32,087 nt of DNA from positions 1-32,087 of the forward strand of contig DFJP01000036.1 in assembly GCA_002373085.1 (NCBI GenBank). The letters are read 5' to 3'. The notes beneath the pieces were generated by a model that saw only the letters and a program-made list of their open reading frames with translations, did no database searches and had not been told where the DNA came from. Positions 9,029-16,298 of this stretch are shown here, one piece after another; positions within the stretch are counted from its first letter, which is position 1; every line of letters begins with the position of its first letter. The position numbers were made by a program, and so were the translations under genes. The DNA is from Caryophanales bacterium UBA3668. Its GTDB lineage: Bacteria; Bacillota_I; Bacilli_A; RFN20; CAG-826.

Positions 9029-11350
9029 ATGAAAACATCATTAAATTTTTCTTGGAAATTTGTTCCAGATTTTCAAAGCGCATATCTTAAGAAATTCCCT
9101 GAAAAATATCAGGAAGTAAATATCCCTCATAACGCTTTTGAGATTCCATATAATTACTTTAACGAAAACGATTATCAAAAGGTTGTGACCTATGAAAAAG
9201 TCTTTGATATCGAAAATTTTAATAAAAATAGAAGATATTTTATCCGCTTCGATGGCTTTATGGTCCAAGCCCATATCTATCTCAATAATGAAGACTTAGG
9301 AAACCATATTTCTGTCTATAATCCAGTAGAGATTGAAATTAGTAAATTCGCTAAAGAAAAAGATAACCATTTAATTGTGGTGTTAGACACTAGGGAAGAT
9401 AAAGATATCCCTCCTTTTGGATTCGCTTTAGATTACGTCACTTATTCTGGAATCTATCGCGAAGTCTATCTTATTGATGAACCTCAAACTTATCTAAGAA
9501 ATATCTATGTTCACGGAGACTCTAAAGGTAATGTCGACATTATCTATGATAAGGTCGGCAATGATGAAATAAATATCAAACATCGCTTATTAAAAGGTGA
9601 CTTAGTCATTTATGAAACTGATAAAGATCAATTTAAAATTGATAACCCAGAATTATGGGATTTAGATCATCCAAATCTTTATACTTTAGAAACCTCAATT
9701 GAAGTTAATAACGAAAAAGAAACTTATAAGACTAGATTTGGTTTTAGAGATATCGAATTCACTAAACATGGTTTTTATCTAAACGGAGAAAAAGTAAAAC
9801 TCGTTGGATTAAACCGTCACCAAGGTTATCCATATATGGGTTACGCTGCTAGTAAGAGCTTACAAGAAGATGACGCCAATATCTTAAAGTTTGAAGCCGG
9901 AGTAAATATTGTTAGAACAAGCCACTACCCACAAAGCGAACATTTCATGAATCGCTGCGATGAAATTGGTTTACTAACACTTAACGAAATACCTGGTTGG
10001 CAACACCTTGGAACAAGCGAAAAATGGAAAGAAACCTGCTTAAATAACACAAAATCAATGGTTTTAACTCAAAGAAATCACCCATCTTTAGTAGCGCATG
10101 GAGTTAGAGTAGATGAATCAGTTGATAATCATGACTTATATTCAAAAACCAATGAAATCGCTCATACATTAGATAAATATCGTCCAACTATTGGAGTAAG
10201 AAATTTCACTGACAGTGAGCTCCTAGAAGATATATACGGTTACAATGACTTCTCATGTAATAGTCTAAAAGTTGGCTTAACTCCAAAACCTGTAAAAAGA
10301 GGAAACAAACCACTACTGGTCACTGAATATATGGGACATATGGATCCATTAAGAAATCTTAGTGATGAACAAAGACGAATTGAAGTTGCTCTTAGACACG
10401 CTAAAGTTATTAACGATAACTATAAATATGATGAAGTATGCGGAGCAATCGGTTGGTGCTTTGCAGACTACCATACCCATGTTGATTTTGGTAGCGGAGA
10501 TCATATCTGTCCACATGGAGTTTTCGATTTATATCGAAATCCAAAATATTCCGCTTATATTTATGCTTCTCAGCAAGATAAAACACCAGTATTAAAAGTT
10601 TTATCAAATATGAAACCAGGAGATGTTCCTGCTGCGGTCTTTGATGATATCTATGTCGCTACTAACTGTGACTATCTTGAATTATATAAAAACGATGAAT
10701 TTGTGAAACGCTTTGAAGCGAATCATAAAATGTTTGAAAGCTTAAAGCATCCTCCAATTCTTTTAGATGATATTGTTGGAGAAACATTTAAAGTGAGCAA
10801 ATTCCCACCTAAAGCACGTAAAAAGATGGCGTATATGCTCTCTTATGCTGCGATTCACGGATATGGTCCACAAATGCCGTTAAGAATTAAGCTTTATCTC
10901 GCTTATTCTATGATGAGATATAAAATCTCCTATGCCGAATTAGTGGGATATTGGAATGAATATGTCGGCTCTTGGGGTGGAATGGCAAAAACTTATAAAG
11001 TCATAGGCTATAAAGACGGTAAAGCGGTTAAAGAAGCATATCTCGGTCCATCAAATAGCTTTGATGTTTTAATTGAGAAGAACAAAGATGAATTAGTCAA
11101 TGAAGATACCTATGACACTTTAAGAGTAAGAGTTAATCACGCTGATTTCTTTAAAAACACACTTCAATATTCAACTCGAATCGTGAATATCAAAGTAAGC
11201 GGCCCTATTGAACTTGTTGGTCCAGAAAATCAAGTTCTTAATGGAGGTCAAATAAGTCTATATTTCAATTCCAAAAAAGAAAAAGGAACTGGCAAGATCA
11301 TCCTTACTATTGATAACATAGTTAAGGAAATAACAGTTCCTGTTAAATAA
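9029..11350 (+). CDS. GH2 beta-galactosidase-like glycosidase with altered acid/base motif
   Basis: This 773-residue GH2 protein has an N-terminal jelly-roll (about 1-150), an immunoglobulin-like domain (to about 240), a TIM barrel (about 245-520) and C-terminal beta domains. Barrel marks include LVGLNRHQGYPYMG, NIVRTSHYPQ and RNHPS. The nucleophile is E433 (LLVTEYMGH). The acid/base is E363, but the motif reads AHGVRVDES where relatives have a W at the H357 position and NE in place of DE (D362). No signal peptide is seen. Substrate may be a beta-galactoside or another beta-glycoside; the altered motif argues against a confident lacZ label. It is one of the few plus-strand genes, divergent from the GH36 gene and ending 4 nt from the convergent tcdA. 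Confidence 0.85.
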   Translation: MKTSLNFSWKFVPDFQSAYLKKFPEKYQEVNIPHNAFEIPYNYFNENDYQKVVTYEKVFDIENFNKNRRYFIRFDGFMVQAHIYLNNEDLGNHISVYNPVEIEISKFAKEKDNHLIVVLDTREDKDIPPFGFALDYVTYSGIYREVYLIDEPQTYLRNIYVHGDSKGNVDIIYDKVGNDEINIKHRLLKGDLVIYETDKDQFKIDNPELWDLDHPNLYTLETSIEVNNEKETYKTRFGFRDIEFTKHGFYLNGEKVKLVGLNRHQGYPYMGYAASKSLQEDDANILKFEAGVNIVRTSHYPQSEHFMNRCDEIGLLTLNEIPGWQHLGTSEKWKETCLNNTKSMVLTQRNHPSLVAHGVRVDESVDNHDLYSKTNEIAHTLDKYRPTIGVRNFTDSELLEDIYGYNDFSCNSLKVGLTPKPVKRGNKPLLVTEYMGHMDPLRNLSDEQRRIEVALRHAKVINDNYKYDEVCGAIGWCFADYHTHVDFGSGDHICPHGVFDLYRNPKYSAYIYASQQDKTPVLKVLSNMKPGDVPAAVFDDIYVATNCDYLELYKNDEFVKRFEANHKMFESLKHPPILLDDIVGETFKVSKFPPKARKKMAYMLSYAAIHGYGPQMPLRIKLYLAYSMMRYKISYAELVGYWNEYVGSWGGMAKTYKVIGYKDGKAVKEAYLGPSNSFDVLIEKNKDELVNEDTYDTLRVRVNHADFFKNTLQYSTRIVNIKVSGPIELVGPENQVLNGGQISLYFNSKKEKGTGKIILTIDNIVKEITVPVK

Positions 11351-11362
11351 TAAATTATTTAA
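11343..11362. terminator. AT-only palindrome between convergent GH2 and tcdA
   Basis: TTAAATAAT-AA-ATTATTTAA is a perfect inverted repeat covering both stop codons. It could be a weak bidirectional terminator, but it has no G/C pairs. Confidence 0.3.
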
Positions 11363-12053
11363 TCAAATCTTTAATTACTTCACTCGCAATGATTAAACCC
11401 ATCGAGGAAGGGACAAATGAAGTAGAGCCGGTAATGGCTCTATTTCTTTCATTAAGCTCATTAACTTTAATTGGCTCTTCTTTTGAATAGATAACCTTTA
11501 AATGTTTGATGTCTCTCTTTTTTAATTCGTGACGAAGAATTTTTGCAAGTGGATCAACACTTGTCTTATATATATCTGAGACTTCTAATCTAGTTGGGTC
11601 TAATTTATTTCCTGCTCCTAAGGCAGAAATAATTGGGACTCCTAATTTATTTGCTCTTACCACTAATGATATTTTCGCACTCATATTATCAACCGCATCG
11701 ATGACATAGTCATATTTACTTAAATCGAATTCTTCTTCGTTTTCTGGGAGATAGAATATTTGATATGCTTCCACTACTAAGTCAGGATTGATATCTAATA
11801 GTCTTTCTTTTAATACTTCGACTTTGCTTTTTCCGATTGTGGAATGTAAGGCCACTAATTGACGATTGATATTAGACACTTCAACATCATCTTTATCAAC
11901 GATAGCGATGTGTCCAATTCCGCTTCTTGCAAGTGCTTCGGTAAGATGACCTCCAACTCCTCCAACACCAAAAACGATAACTTTCGCTTTAGCGAGTTTA
12001 TCCATTTTCTCTTTAGAGAATAATAATTCAGTGCGGGAAAATTCTTCTTTCAT
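11355..12053 (-). CDS. tcdA: tRNA threonylcarbamoyladenosine dehydratase (E1-like, ThiF fold)
   Basis: TcdA uses ATP to cyclise t6A37 of ANN-decoding tRNAs to ct6A. The 232-residue protein has the nucleotide loop FGVGGVGGHLTEALARSGIG, VDKDDVEVSNINRQ, DAVDNMSAK, and the TcdA-specific GAGNKLDPTRLEVSDIYKT and DPLAKILRHELKKR. These separate it from MoeB and ThiF. The start is taken at 12051-12053 (MKEEFSRTELL): TATAAT ends exactly 7 nt upstream and there is no ribosome site, so the mRNA is probably leaderless. An in-frame ATG at 12057-12059 lies too close to the -10 to be transcribed. It is a single-gene unit. Confidence 0.92.
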   Translation of the reverse strand: MKEEFSRTELLFSKEKMDKLAKAKVIVFGVGGVGGHLTEALARSGIGHIAIVDKDDVEVSNINRQLVALHSTIGKSKVEVLKERLLDINPDLVVEAYQIFYLPENEEEFDLSKYDYVIDAVDNMSAKISLVVRANKLGVPIISALGAGNKLDPTRLEVSDIYKTSVDPLAKILRHELKKRDIKHLKVIYSKEEPIKVNELNERNRAITGSTSFVPSSMGLIIASEVIKDLIK

Positions 12054-12060
12054 CGTCATT

Positions 12061-12066
12061 ATTATA
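12061..12066 (-). promoter_or_regulatory. -10 element of tcdA, leaderless type
   Basis: TATAAT on the minus strand, then AATGACG (7 nt), then the ATG at 12053. A weak TTTAAT lies 17 bp upstream, inside the loop of the preceding terminator. Confidence 0.6.
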
Positions 12067-12069
12067 TAG

Positions 12070-12098
12070 AAAAAAGAAGAAGTATTAAACCTTCTTCT
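12070..12098 (-). terminator. Terminator of the ABC importer operon
   Basis: The RNA AGAAGAAG-GTTTAATA-CTTCTTCT gives an 8-bp stem followed by a T run. It overlaps the stop codon of the ATPase gene. Confidence 0.85.
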
Positions 12099-13122
12099 AA
12101 TCTCCTAAGATTGTTGAGTCACTGAGCATTTCATCACTAGCGAGAGTGAATTTCTCTAGTAAATCTTCAATTGTCAGTTTCTTTTTCTCTTCTCCTTTAA
12201 CATCAACAACGATTTTGCCTTTGCTCATCATGATGAGTCGATTTCCATATTTAATCGCATCTTTCATATTATGAGTAATCATAATTGTGGTGATGTTTCT
12301 TTCTTTAACCATCGTCTCAGTAATAGTTAAAACTTTTTCCGCGGTCTTTGGATCTAAAGCAGCAGTATGTTCGTCTAATAAGAGGACAGGATTAGTTAAA
12401 TCATACTTTCTGACTTTATCATCAAATTCCTTATATGCTTCCTTTATAAGTCTTCTTTTTTCATCATTAGGAAGCGATTTGTCTTTAAGAAGTGCCTTCT
12501 TTTTGTTTTGGTATTCTTTTTTAGAGGTTATATATACTTCATTCACTTCTTTTTTAGCAGCCTCTTTATCTGACATAGAAAACATCACATATTCTTTTAA
12601 GATTTTTCTATGACTTGGCTTTTGAGACATCGTCGCCATTAATAGAGTTAAAGCTTGACGTTGTCCTCCAGAAAGAAGGCCAACTTTTTGATGCATTTTG
12701 TTTTCTAAACCTAAGCCTAATGATTTAAGTTCATTGACATAATAGTCTTTATCTTGTGGTCTTATAGACCAACGGAATAAAGATCTGCTTCTTCCTCTAC
12801 CATACGCTAAAGCGAGATTTTCAAGCACTGTCATATCCGGTGCTGTTCCTCTCATTGGATCTTGGAAGACATGTCCAAAATATGGGGCTCTTTGATGCTC
12901 TCTCATTGAAGAGACATCAACGTTATTAAGTAGAATCATTCCACTATCAGTTTCAATCGCACCGCTAATGATGTTGAGTAGAGTCGATTTACCTGCTCCA
13001 TTACCACCGATAACAGTGATAAAGTCACCTTCATTAAGTGTAAGGTTGAAATCTTTTAATACAGTGTTTTCATTAACTGTTCCAGGATTAAATGTTTTGG
13101 TGATTCCTTTTAATTCAATCAT
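12097..13122 (-). CDS. ABC importer ATP-binding protein (TrpXYZ/COG1101-like) with a large insertion
   Basis: This is the 341-residue ATPase of an amino-acid-type ABC importer with a partner permease and lipoprotein upstream. Motifs are Walker A GGNGAGKST (39-47), Q-loop Q87 (HVFQDPMRGTAPDMTV), signature LSGGQRQ (150-156), Walker B LLLDE (247-251) and switch His H284. The unusual point is a Lys/Glu-rich, probably coiled-coil insert of about 76 residues (168-243) between signature helix and Walker B; relatives run from SGGQRQALTLLMAT almost directly to LLLDEHTAALDP. All catalytic residues remain and the frame is open, so the gene looks functional. Its ATG overlaps the permease stop (ATGA). Confidence 0.9.
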   Translation of the reverse strand: MIELKGITKTFNPGTVNENTVLKDFNLTLNEGDFITVIGGNGAGKSTLLNIISGAIETDSGMILLNNVDVSSMREHQRAPYFGHVFQDPMRGTAPDMTVLENLALAYGRGRSRSLFRWSIRPQDKDYYVNELKSLGLGLENKMHQKVGLLSGGQRQALTLLMATMSQKPSHRKILKEYVMFSMSDKEAAKKEVNEVYITSKKEYQNKKKALLKDKSLPNDEKRRLIKEAYKEFDDKVRKYDLTNPVLLLDEHTAALDPKTAEKVLTITETMVKERNITTIMITHNMKDAIKYGNRLIMMSKGKIVVDVKGEEKKKLTIEDLLEKFTLASDEMLSDSTILGD

Positions 13123-14048
13123 TTTCCACTTCCTCCTGTTGATAGTTTCCTATTCTTTAAGAATTTACTAATTCTTACTGAATATTTCTTTCTTAAGTAT
13201 GGGAATCCTAAGAAGATAGCAACCACTAAAGCAGCTAATAATTTAAGTAAGGTTGTATCAATACCAATAAAGACAACTGATTGATAGATGAAGTAATAGA
13301 TGATTGAACCAATTGCAACACCTAATAATCTTACAAAGAAGTTTGGAGAGATTTTAGAAACTATCGCTCCTCCAATAACTACCGCACATAAACCTGTAAC
13401 AATCGCACCAGTTCCCATTGTTATATCAGCGAATCCTTGATATTGAGTGAGTAAAGCACCGGCTAAGGCAACGATACCGTTAGAGATCATTAAACCTAGG
13501 ACAACGTTAAATTTAACGTTGATACCTTGGGCTCTCGACATATCTTTGTTATTCCCAGTTGCTCTAATAGAAGCGCCAAGTTCAGTGCCGAATAAGATAT
13601 ATAAAATACCAATAATGACTAGAACTATAATTCCAATTTTCCATAATGTATCAGTGACATTAAGTTGAGAGAATAAAACGTTAAACACTCTACCACTAAC
13701 ACCGATATTAGATTTTCCACCAGCGAGTTTTAAGTTAATTGAATAACATGATAATTGAGTTAATATACCCGCTAAAATAGGTGGAATGCCTAAGAAAGTA
13801 TGTAATAAACCTGTAATTAATCCGCATATTAATCCAGCCACAAAGCCAACGAGGATTCCAACTAAGAAATGACCTCCATTAGTAATAATAAGAGCGCACA
13901 CTATTCCTCCAGTAGCAAAGCTACCATCAACAGTTAAATCTGGGATATCTAATACTTTATATGTGATGAATACACCAATAGCCATAATTCCCCAGATTAA
14001 TCCTAAAGATAAGGCGGCAGGTAAAGATGATAAATAATCAAGAAACAT
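13119..14048 (-). CDS. ABC importer permease (COG4120-like)
   Basis: This 309-residue integral membrane protein has about 8-9 helices and the family hallmark GLIWGIMAIGVFITYKVLD followed by IPDLTVDGSFATGG near its N-terminus, plus ELGASIRATGNNKDMSRAQGIN in the middle. This belongs to the permease family that accompanies the lipoprotein and ATPase around it, related to branched-chain-type permeases. The start at 14046-14048 (MFLDYLSSLP) directly follows the lipoprotein stop and is preferred to an in-frame codon at 14075, which would overlap by 26 nt and has no ribosome site. Translation is probably coupled to the upstream gene. Confidence 0.88.
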   Translation of the reverse strand: MFLDYLSSLPAALSLGLIWGIMAIGVFITYKVLDIPDLTVDGSFATGGIVCALIITNGGHFLVGILVGFVAGLICGLITGLLHTFLGIPPILAGILTQLSCYSINLKLAGGKSNIGVSGRVFNVLFSQLNVTDTLWKIGIIVLVIIGILYILFGTELGASIRATGNNKDMSRAQGINVKFNVVLGLMISNGIVALAGALLTQYQGFADITMGTGAIVTGLCAVVIGGAIVSKISPNFFVRLLGVAIGSIIYYFIYQSVVFIGIDTTLLKLLAALVVAIFLGFPYLRKKYSVRISKFLKNRKLSTGGSGK

Positions 14049-14049
14049 T

Positions 14050-15021
14050 TTATTTGCCCATTTCAATAGCGACATAGTCGCTTGGTGGAGTAATGCCTAA
14101 TCTTTGGCAGATTACTGGATTATATTTTTTAACTGGTGATTCATCTAATCTAATTTTCATTGTGGAAACATCTTTTCCTTCGAGCAAGATTTCTAAGGCC
14201 ATTTCCCCGGTGATTCGACCTAATGTGTAGTAATTGATGGATAAAGTGAATGCTCCACATTCTTTACACATTCCTTCTTCGCCAGCGAAGACTGGAATAT
14301 TCTTTTCACTACAAACAGCGTCAATTGTGCTTGTCGCATTCGCGCATTGGTTATCAGTTGGGATATATAAAACGTCAATATTATTAATAGCACCTCTTAA
14401 ATTAACTTCGAGTTCACTGGTTTGCGCAAAAGTGATTCTTCTGGTTTGTTTTCCTAATCTTTGAAGTTCAGTTTCAACTTTATTTACTTGGTAAATAGAA
14501 TTAGCTTCATTAGTGCAGTAAAGCAAACCCACTGTTGTTGCCTCTGGGAAATTAGACACCACCATTTGAGCTTGTGTTTCTAAAGGTGCTAAGTCACTAG
14601 TTCCGCTAACATTAATTCCAGTGCCTTGACTGACATCGCTAATATTTAAGGCAACTCCATATTCAGTAATTGATGTTCCTAAAACAGGGATAGTTGCGGT
14701 TGCACTAGCGGCAGCTTGTAAGCAAGGAGTAGCGTTAGCCATAATTAAATCTTTTTTCTTACTCGCGAATGTACTAGCGATTGTTGAACAAGTAGCGATA
14801 TCTCCAGAAGCGAGTTGAATATCAAAGTCAACTGTTTTTCCAATAGCCTCCATTCCCTCTTTAACCTTATCAACAAATCCTTGTGTCGCGTTATTTAAGG
14901 CGTCTACAGGGACGAATTGAGAAATTCCGATTGAGAAATCAGCATTTTTGCTATTGCAGCCTGTAAGCCCACTTATGGTCAATAGCGTAAATAGAGAAGT
15001 GGCAAGTAGAGATCTTTTCAT
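14050..15021 (-). CDS. ABC importer substrate-binding lipoprotein (COG2984-like), probably for aromatic amino acids
   Basis: This 323-residue solute receptor (ABC_sub_bind family, PF04392) has a lipoprotein signal with lipobox LTGC (C22), so it is lipid-anchored outside the membrane. Later features are FSIGISQFVPVDALN, the paired Ser/Thr-rich ligand segments and GEEGMCKECGAFTLSINY. Family members have been predicted to bind tryptophan because of T-box control in other Bacillota. Here the leader upstream is rich in Tyr and Phe codons with no Trp, which argues for tyrosine/phenylalanine. That substrate is an inference. AGGAGG precedes the ATG by 8 nt. It is the first gene of a three-gene operon. 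Confidence 0.9.
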   Translation of the reverse strand: MKRSLLATSLFTLLTISGLTGCNSKNADFSIGISQFVPVDALNNATQGFVDKVKEGMEAIGKTVDFDIQLASGDIATCSTIASTFASKKKDLIMANATPCLQAAASATATIPVLGTSITEYGVALNISDVSQGTGINVSGTSDLAPLETQAQMVVSNFPEATTVGLLYCTNEANSIYQVNKVETELQRLGKQTRRITFAQTSELEVNLRGAINNIDVLYIPTDNQCANATSTIDAVCSEKNIPVFAGEEGMCKECGAFTLSINYYTLGRITGEMALEILLEGKDVSTMKIRLDESPVKKYNPVICQRLGITPPSDYVAIEMGK

Positions 15022-15052
15022 TTTTTGGTCCTCCTAATATCTAATAAATAAA

Positions 15053-15078
15053 AAGTTCGATGCAATAACACCGAACTT
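15053..15078 (-). terminator. Intrinsic terminator of the aromatic leader (attenuator)
   Basis: The RNA AAGTTCGG-TGTTATTGCA-TCGAACTT is an 8-bp stem with one G-U pair, followed by a U-rich run (TTTATTTATT). It lies before the importer genes, inside their own leader, so it must be conditional. Its 5' arm shares CGA (15072-15074) with helix segment 4 of the upstream antiterminator. Confidence 0.8.
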
Positions 15079-15156
15079 ATAAATAGCTTATTTTTATTTA
15101 CTATCGGTGTTATTCATTTTTGAGATAACCCAATAGCAAAATGCGATAGAGTTATC
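15064..15156 (-). promoter_or_regulatory. Mutually exclusive leader helices 1:2, 2:3 and 3:4
   Basis: In RNA order the segments are: 1, GATAACTC (15156-15149); 2, CTATTGGGTTATC (15136-15124); 3, AATAACACCGATAG (15114-15101); 4, TCGGTGTTATT (15074-15064). Segments 1:2 form an 8-bp stem. Segments 2:3 form a 12-bp helix with one bulged A and one G-U. Segments 3:4 form a perfect 11-bp helix. Segment 4 overlaps the terminator stem. Segment 1 begins 3 nt after the leader stop codon, so a ribosome finishing there would cover it. Predicted logic: ribosome at stop favours 2:3 and termination; ribosome stalled on Tyr/Phe codons favours 1:2, then 3:4, and read-through. Confidence 0.75.
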
Positions 15157-15159
15157 TTT

Positions 15160-15204
15160 CTACCTAAAGTAATAAAAATAGTAATAAGCAAAGTTTTTGT
15201 TCAT
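15160..15204 (-). CDS. Tyr/Phe-rich leader peptide
   Basis: This 14-codon ORF reads MNKNFAYYYFYYFR and then TAG. Eight of 14 codons are aromatic (five Tyr, three Phe), with seven in an unbroken run at codons 7-13, and there is no Trp. It lies about 19 nt after the predicted start site, has an AGAG site 9 nt upstream, and is followed at once by the alternative helices and terminator. Composition and position match leader peptides of ribosome-mediated attenuation such as those of the enteric phe operons. It has no similarity implied beyond that logic. Confidence 0.82.
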   Translation of the reverse strand: MNKNFAYYYFYYFR

Positions 15205-15229
15205 ATTTTTATTCTCTAATATGGTAGTT

Positions 15230-15258
15230 ATTGTAAGTCAGTAAAAATAATCTCGCAA
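15230..15258 (-). promoter_or_regulatory. Promoter of the aromatic importer leader
   Basis: TTGCGA (15253-15258), a 17-bp spacer and TACAAT (15230-15235) on the minus strand give a start near 15223. The leader RNA is then about 200 nt before the lipoprotein ATG. Confidence 0.75.
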
Positions 15259-15270
15259 TAACTTTTTTAT

Positions 15271-15298
15271 AAACAAAAAGAAGAATTTTTGGTTCTTC
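15271..15298 (-). terminator. Terminator of the lipoprotein/ABC module
   Basis: The RNA GAAGAA-CCAAAAA-TTCTTC followed by TTTTTGTTT. It lies just after the permease gene and just before the promoter of the next operon. Confidence 0.8.
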
Positions 15299-15314
15299 CT
15301 TCGTTTTTAATTTA

Positions 15315-16298
15315 TTAAAGTGGCAAATCTTTTTTCGTAAATCTTCTTCCCCCGATATAAGCAAAAACAACACCTATAACAAGAAGAATCGCTAATTTCC
15401 ATATCCAATCATAACTAATTGCAACATCTAATCCTCTAATAGCTTTAGAGAACGCTGACATAGAAGTATTATCCACTAACGTGAATATAGATAAGTAATT
15501 AAAGATGCTCATAGCCTTAACACCAATTCCAACTGCGACGAAGACTTCATTACCAAATAAGCCTAAGATACAGCAAAGGAATGACATGATACAAACTCCT
15601 CCACCAACAGTGAGAGAGTTATTAGCCTTATTAAAGAAAGCAGAAGCACCAAAGCAAATGCCGCTAAGAGCAAATATCGCTAAATATGATCCTAAACAGA
15701 ATAGTAATGTTGTAGTTGGATTATATGCACCAACAGCCTCTGGATTAGCTGATTTGCTTATTAAGTAAGAGATGAGTTCACTAGATACTGCTGCAACAGT
15801 AATTGCGACATACATAATAGAAATAGTCATGATTAAGAAGACATATTGAGTTCTCACTACTGTTTTTCTATTTGTAGGAGTGGATAAGACATAAGCCATC
15901 GATCCATCACTAACTTGAGCAGCAATTAATCTATTAGAGGCAATCATTACATAAATCATTGGCAAAAGAACACCGGCGATCTTATAGATTAATTCATTTA
16001 AAATGCTATTTAAGTCAATTTGAGACATGATTTGAATTCTTGATAAAGAGAATCCCATTTGTTCAAGTAAACCTAATATTTTAAGCCAGCTTAAGTCTTC
16101 ATCATTGACATAAGCACTGACACCTTCCATATCGATATTGGTAAAGATGTTTTTAGAACCGATTGCAATATTGATAACAATAAAGATAAAAGCAGAACCA
16201 ATCATCAAGGCAATCCATAATCCTAAAAGGGATTTAAGTGATTGCTTAAATAATGGCTTAGAAATAAATTTTTCTTTTCTCACATTTTCATTACTCAT
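15315..16298 (-). CDS. ABC-2 type transporter permease
   Basis: This 327-residue membrane protein has a long first helix (about 20-45), an extracellular segment, and five or more further helices with GVLLPMIYVMIASNRLIAAQVSDGSMAYVLSTPTNRKTVVRTQY, the charged cytoplasmic stretch typical of ABC-2 exporter permeases. It is the only permease in a module with two ATPases and a lipoprotein. Substrate is unknown. The ATG at 16296-16298 is chosen because GGAGG lies 8 nt upstream; an earlier in-frame TTG at 16313 lacks a site. It overlaps the preceding ATPase stop by 8 nt. Confidence 0.85.
   Translation of the reverse strand: MSNENVRKEKFISKPLFKQSLKSLLGLWIALMIGSAFIFIVINIAIGSKNIFTNIDMEGVSAYVNDEDLSWLKILGLLEQMGFSLSRIQIMSQIDLNSILNELIYKIAGVLLPMIYVMIASNRLIAAQVSDGSMAYVLSTPTNRKTVVRTQYVFLIMTISIMYVAITVAAVSSELISYLISKSANPEAVGAYNPTTTLLFCLGSYLAIFALSGICFGASAFFNKANNSLTVGGGVCIMSFLCCILGLFGNEVFVAVGIGVKAMSIFNYLSIFTLVDNTSMSAFSKAIRGLDVAISYDWIWKLAILLVIGVVFAYIGGRRFTKKDLPL

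Noticed and set aside
11355..12053. MoeB/ThiF/HesA identity for the E1-like gene
   Set aside because: The GAGNKLDPTRLEVSDI and DPLAKILRHELKKR segments are specific to TcdA, and no ThiS or MoaD partner is nearby.
12394..12621. Intein or frameshift as the cause of the ATPase insert
   Set aside because: The insert is too short for an intein, lacks the terminal Cys/Ser and His-Asn marks, and is in frame with intact flanking motifs.
15022..15258. T-box or other known riboswitch upstream of the importer
   Set aside because: No AGGGTGG-type T-box sequence or specifier loop is present, and the Tyr/Phe-rich ORF with competing helices explains the structure better.
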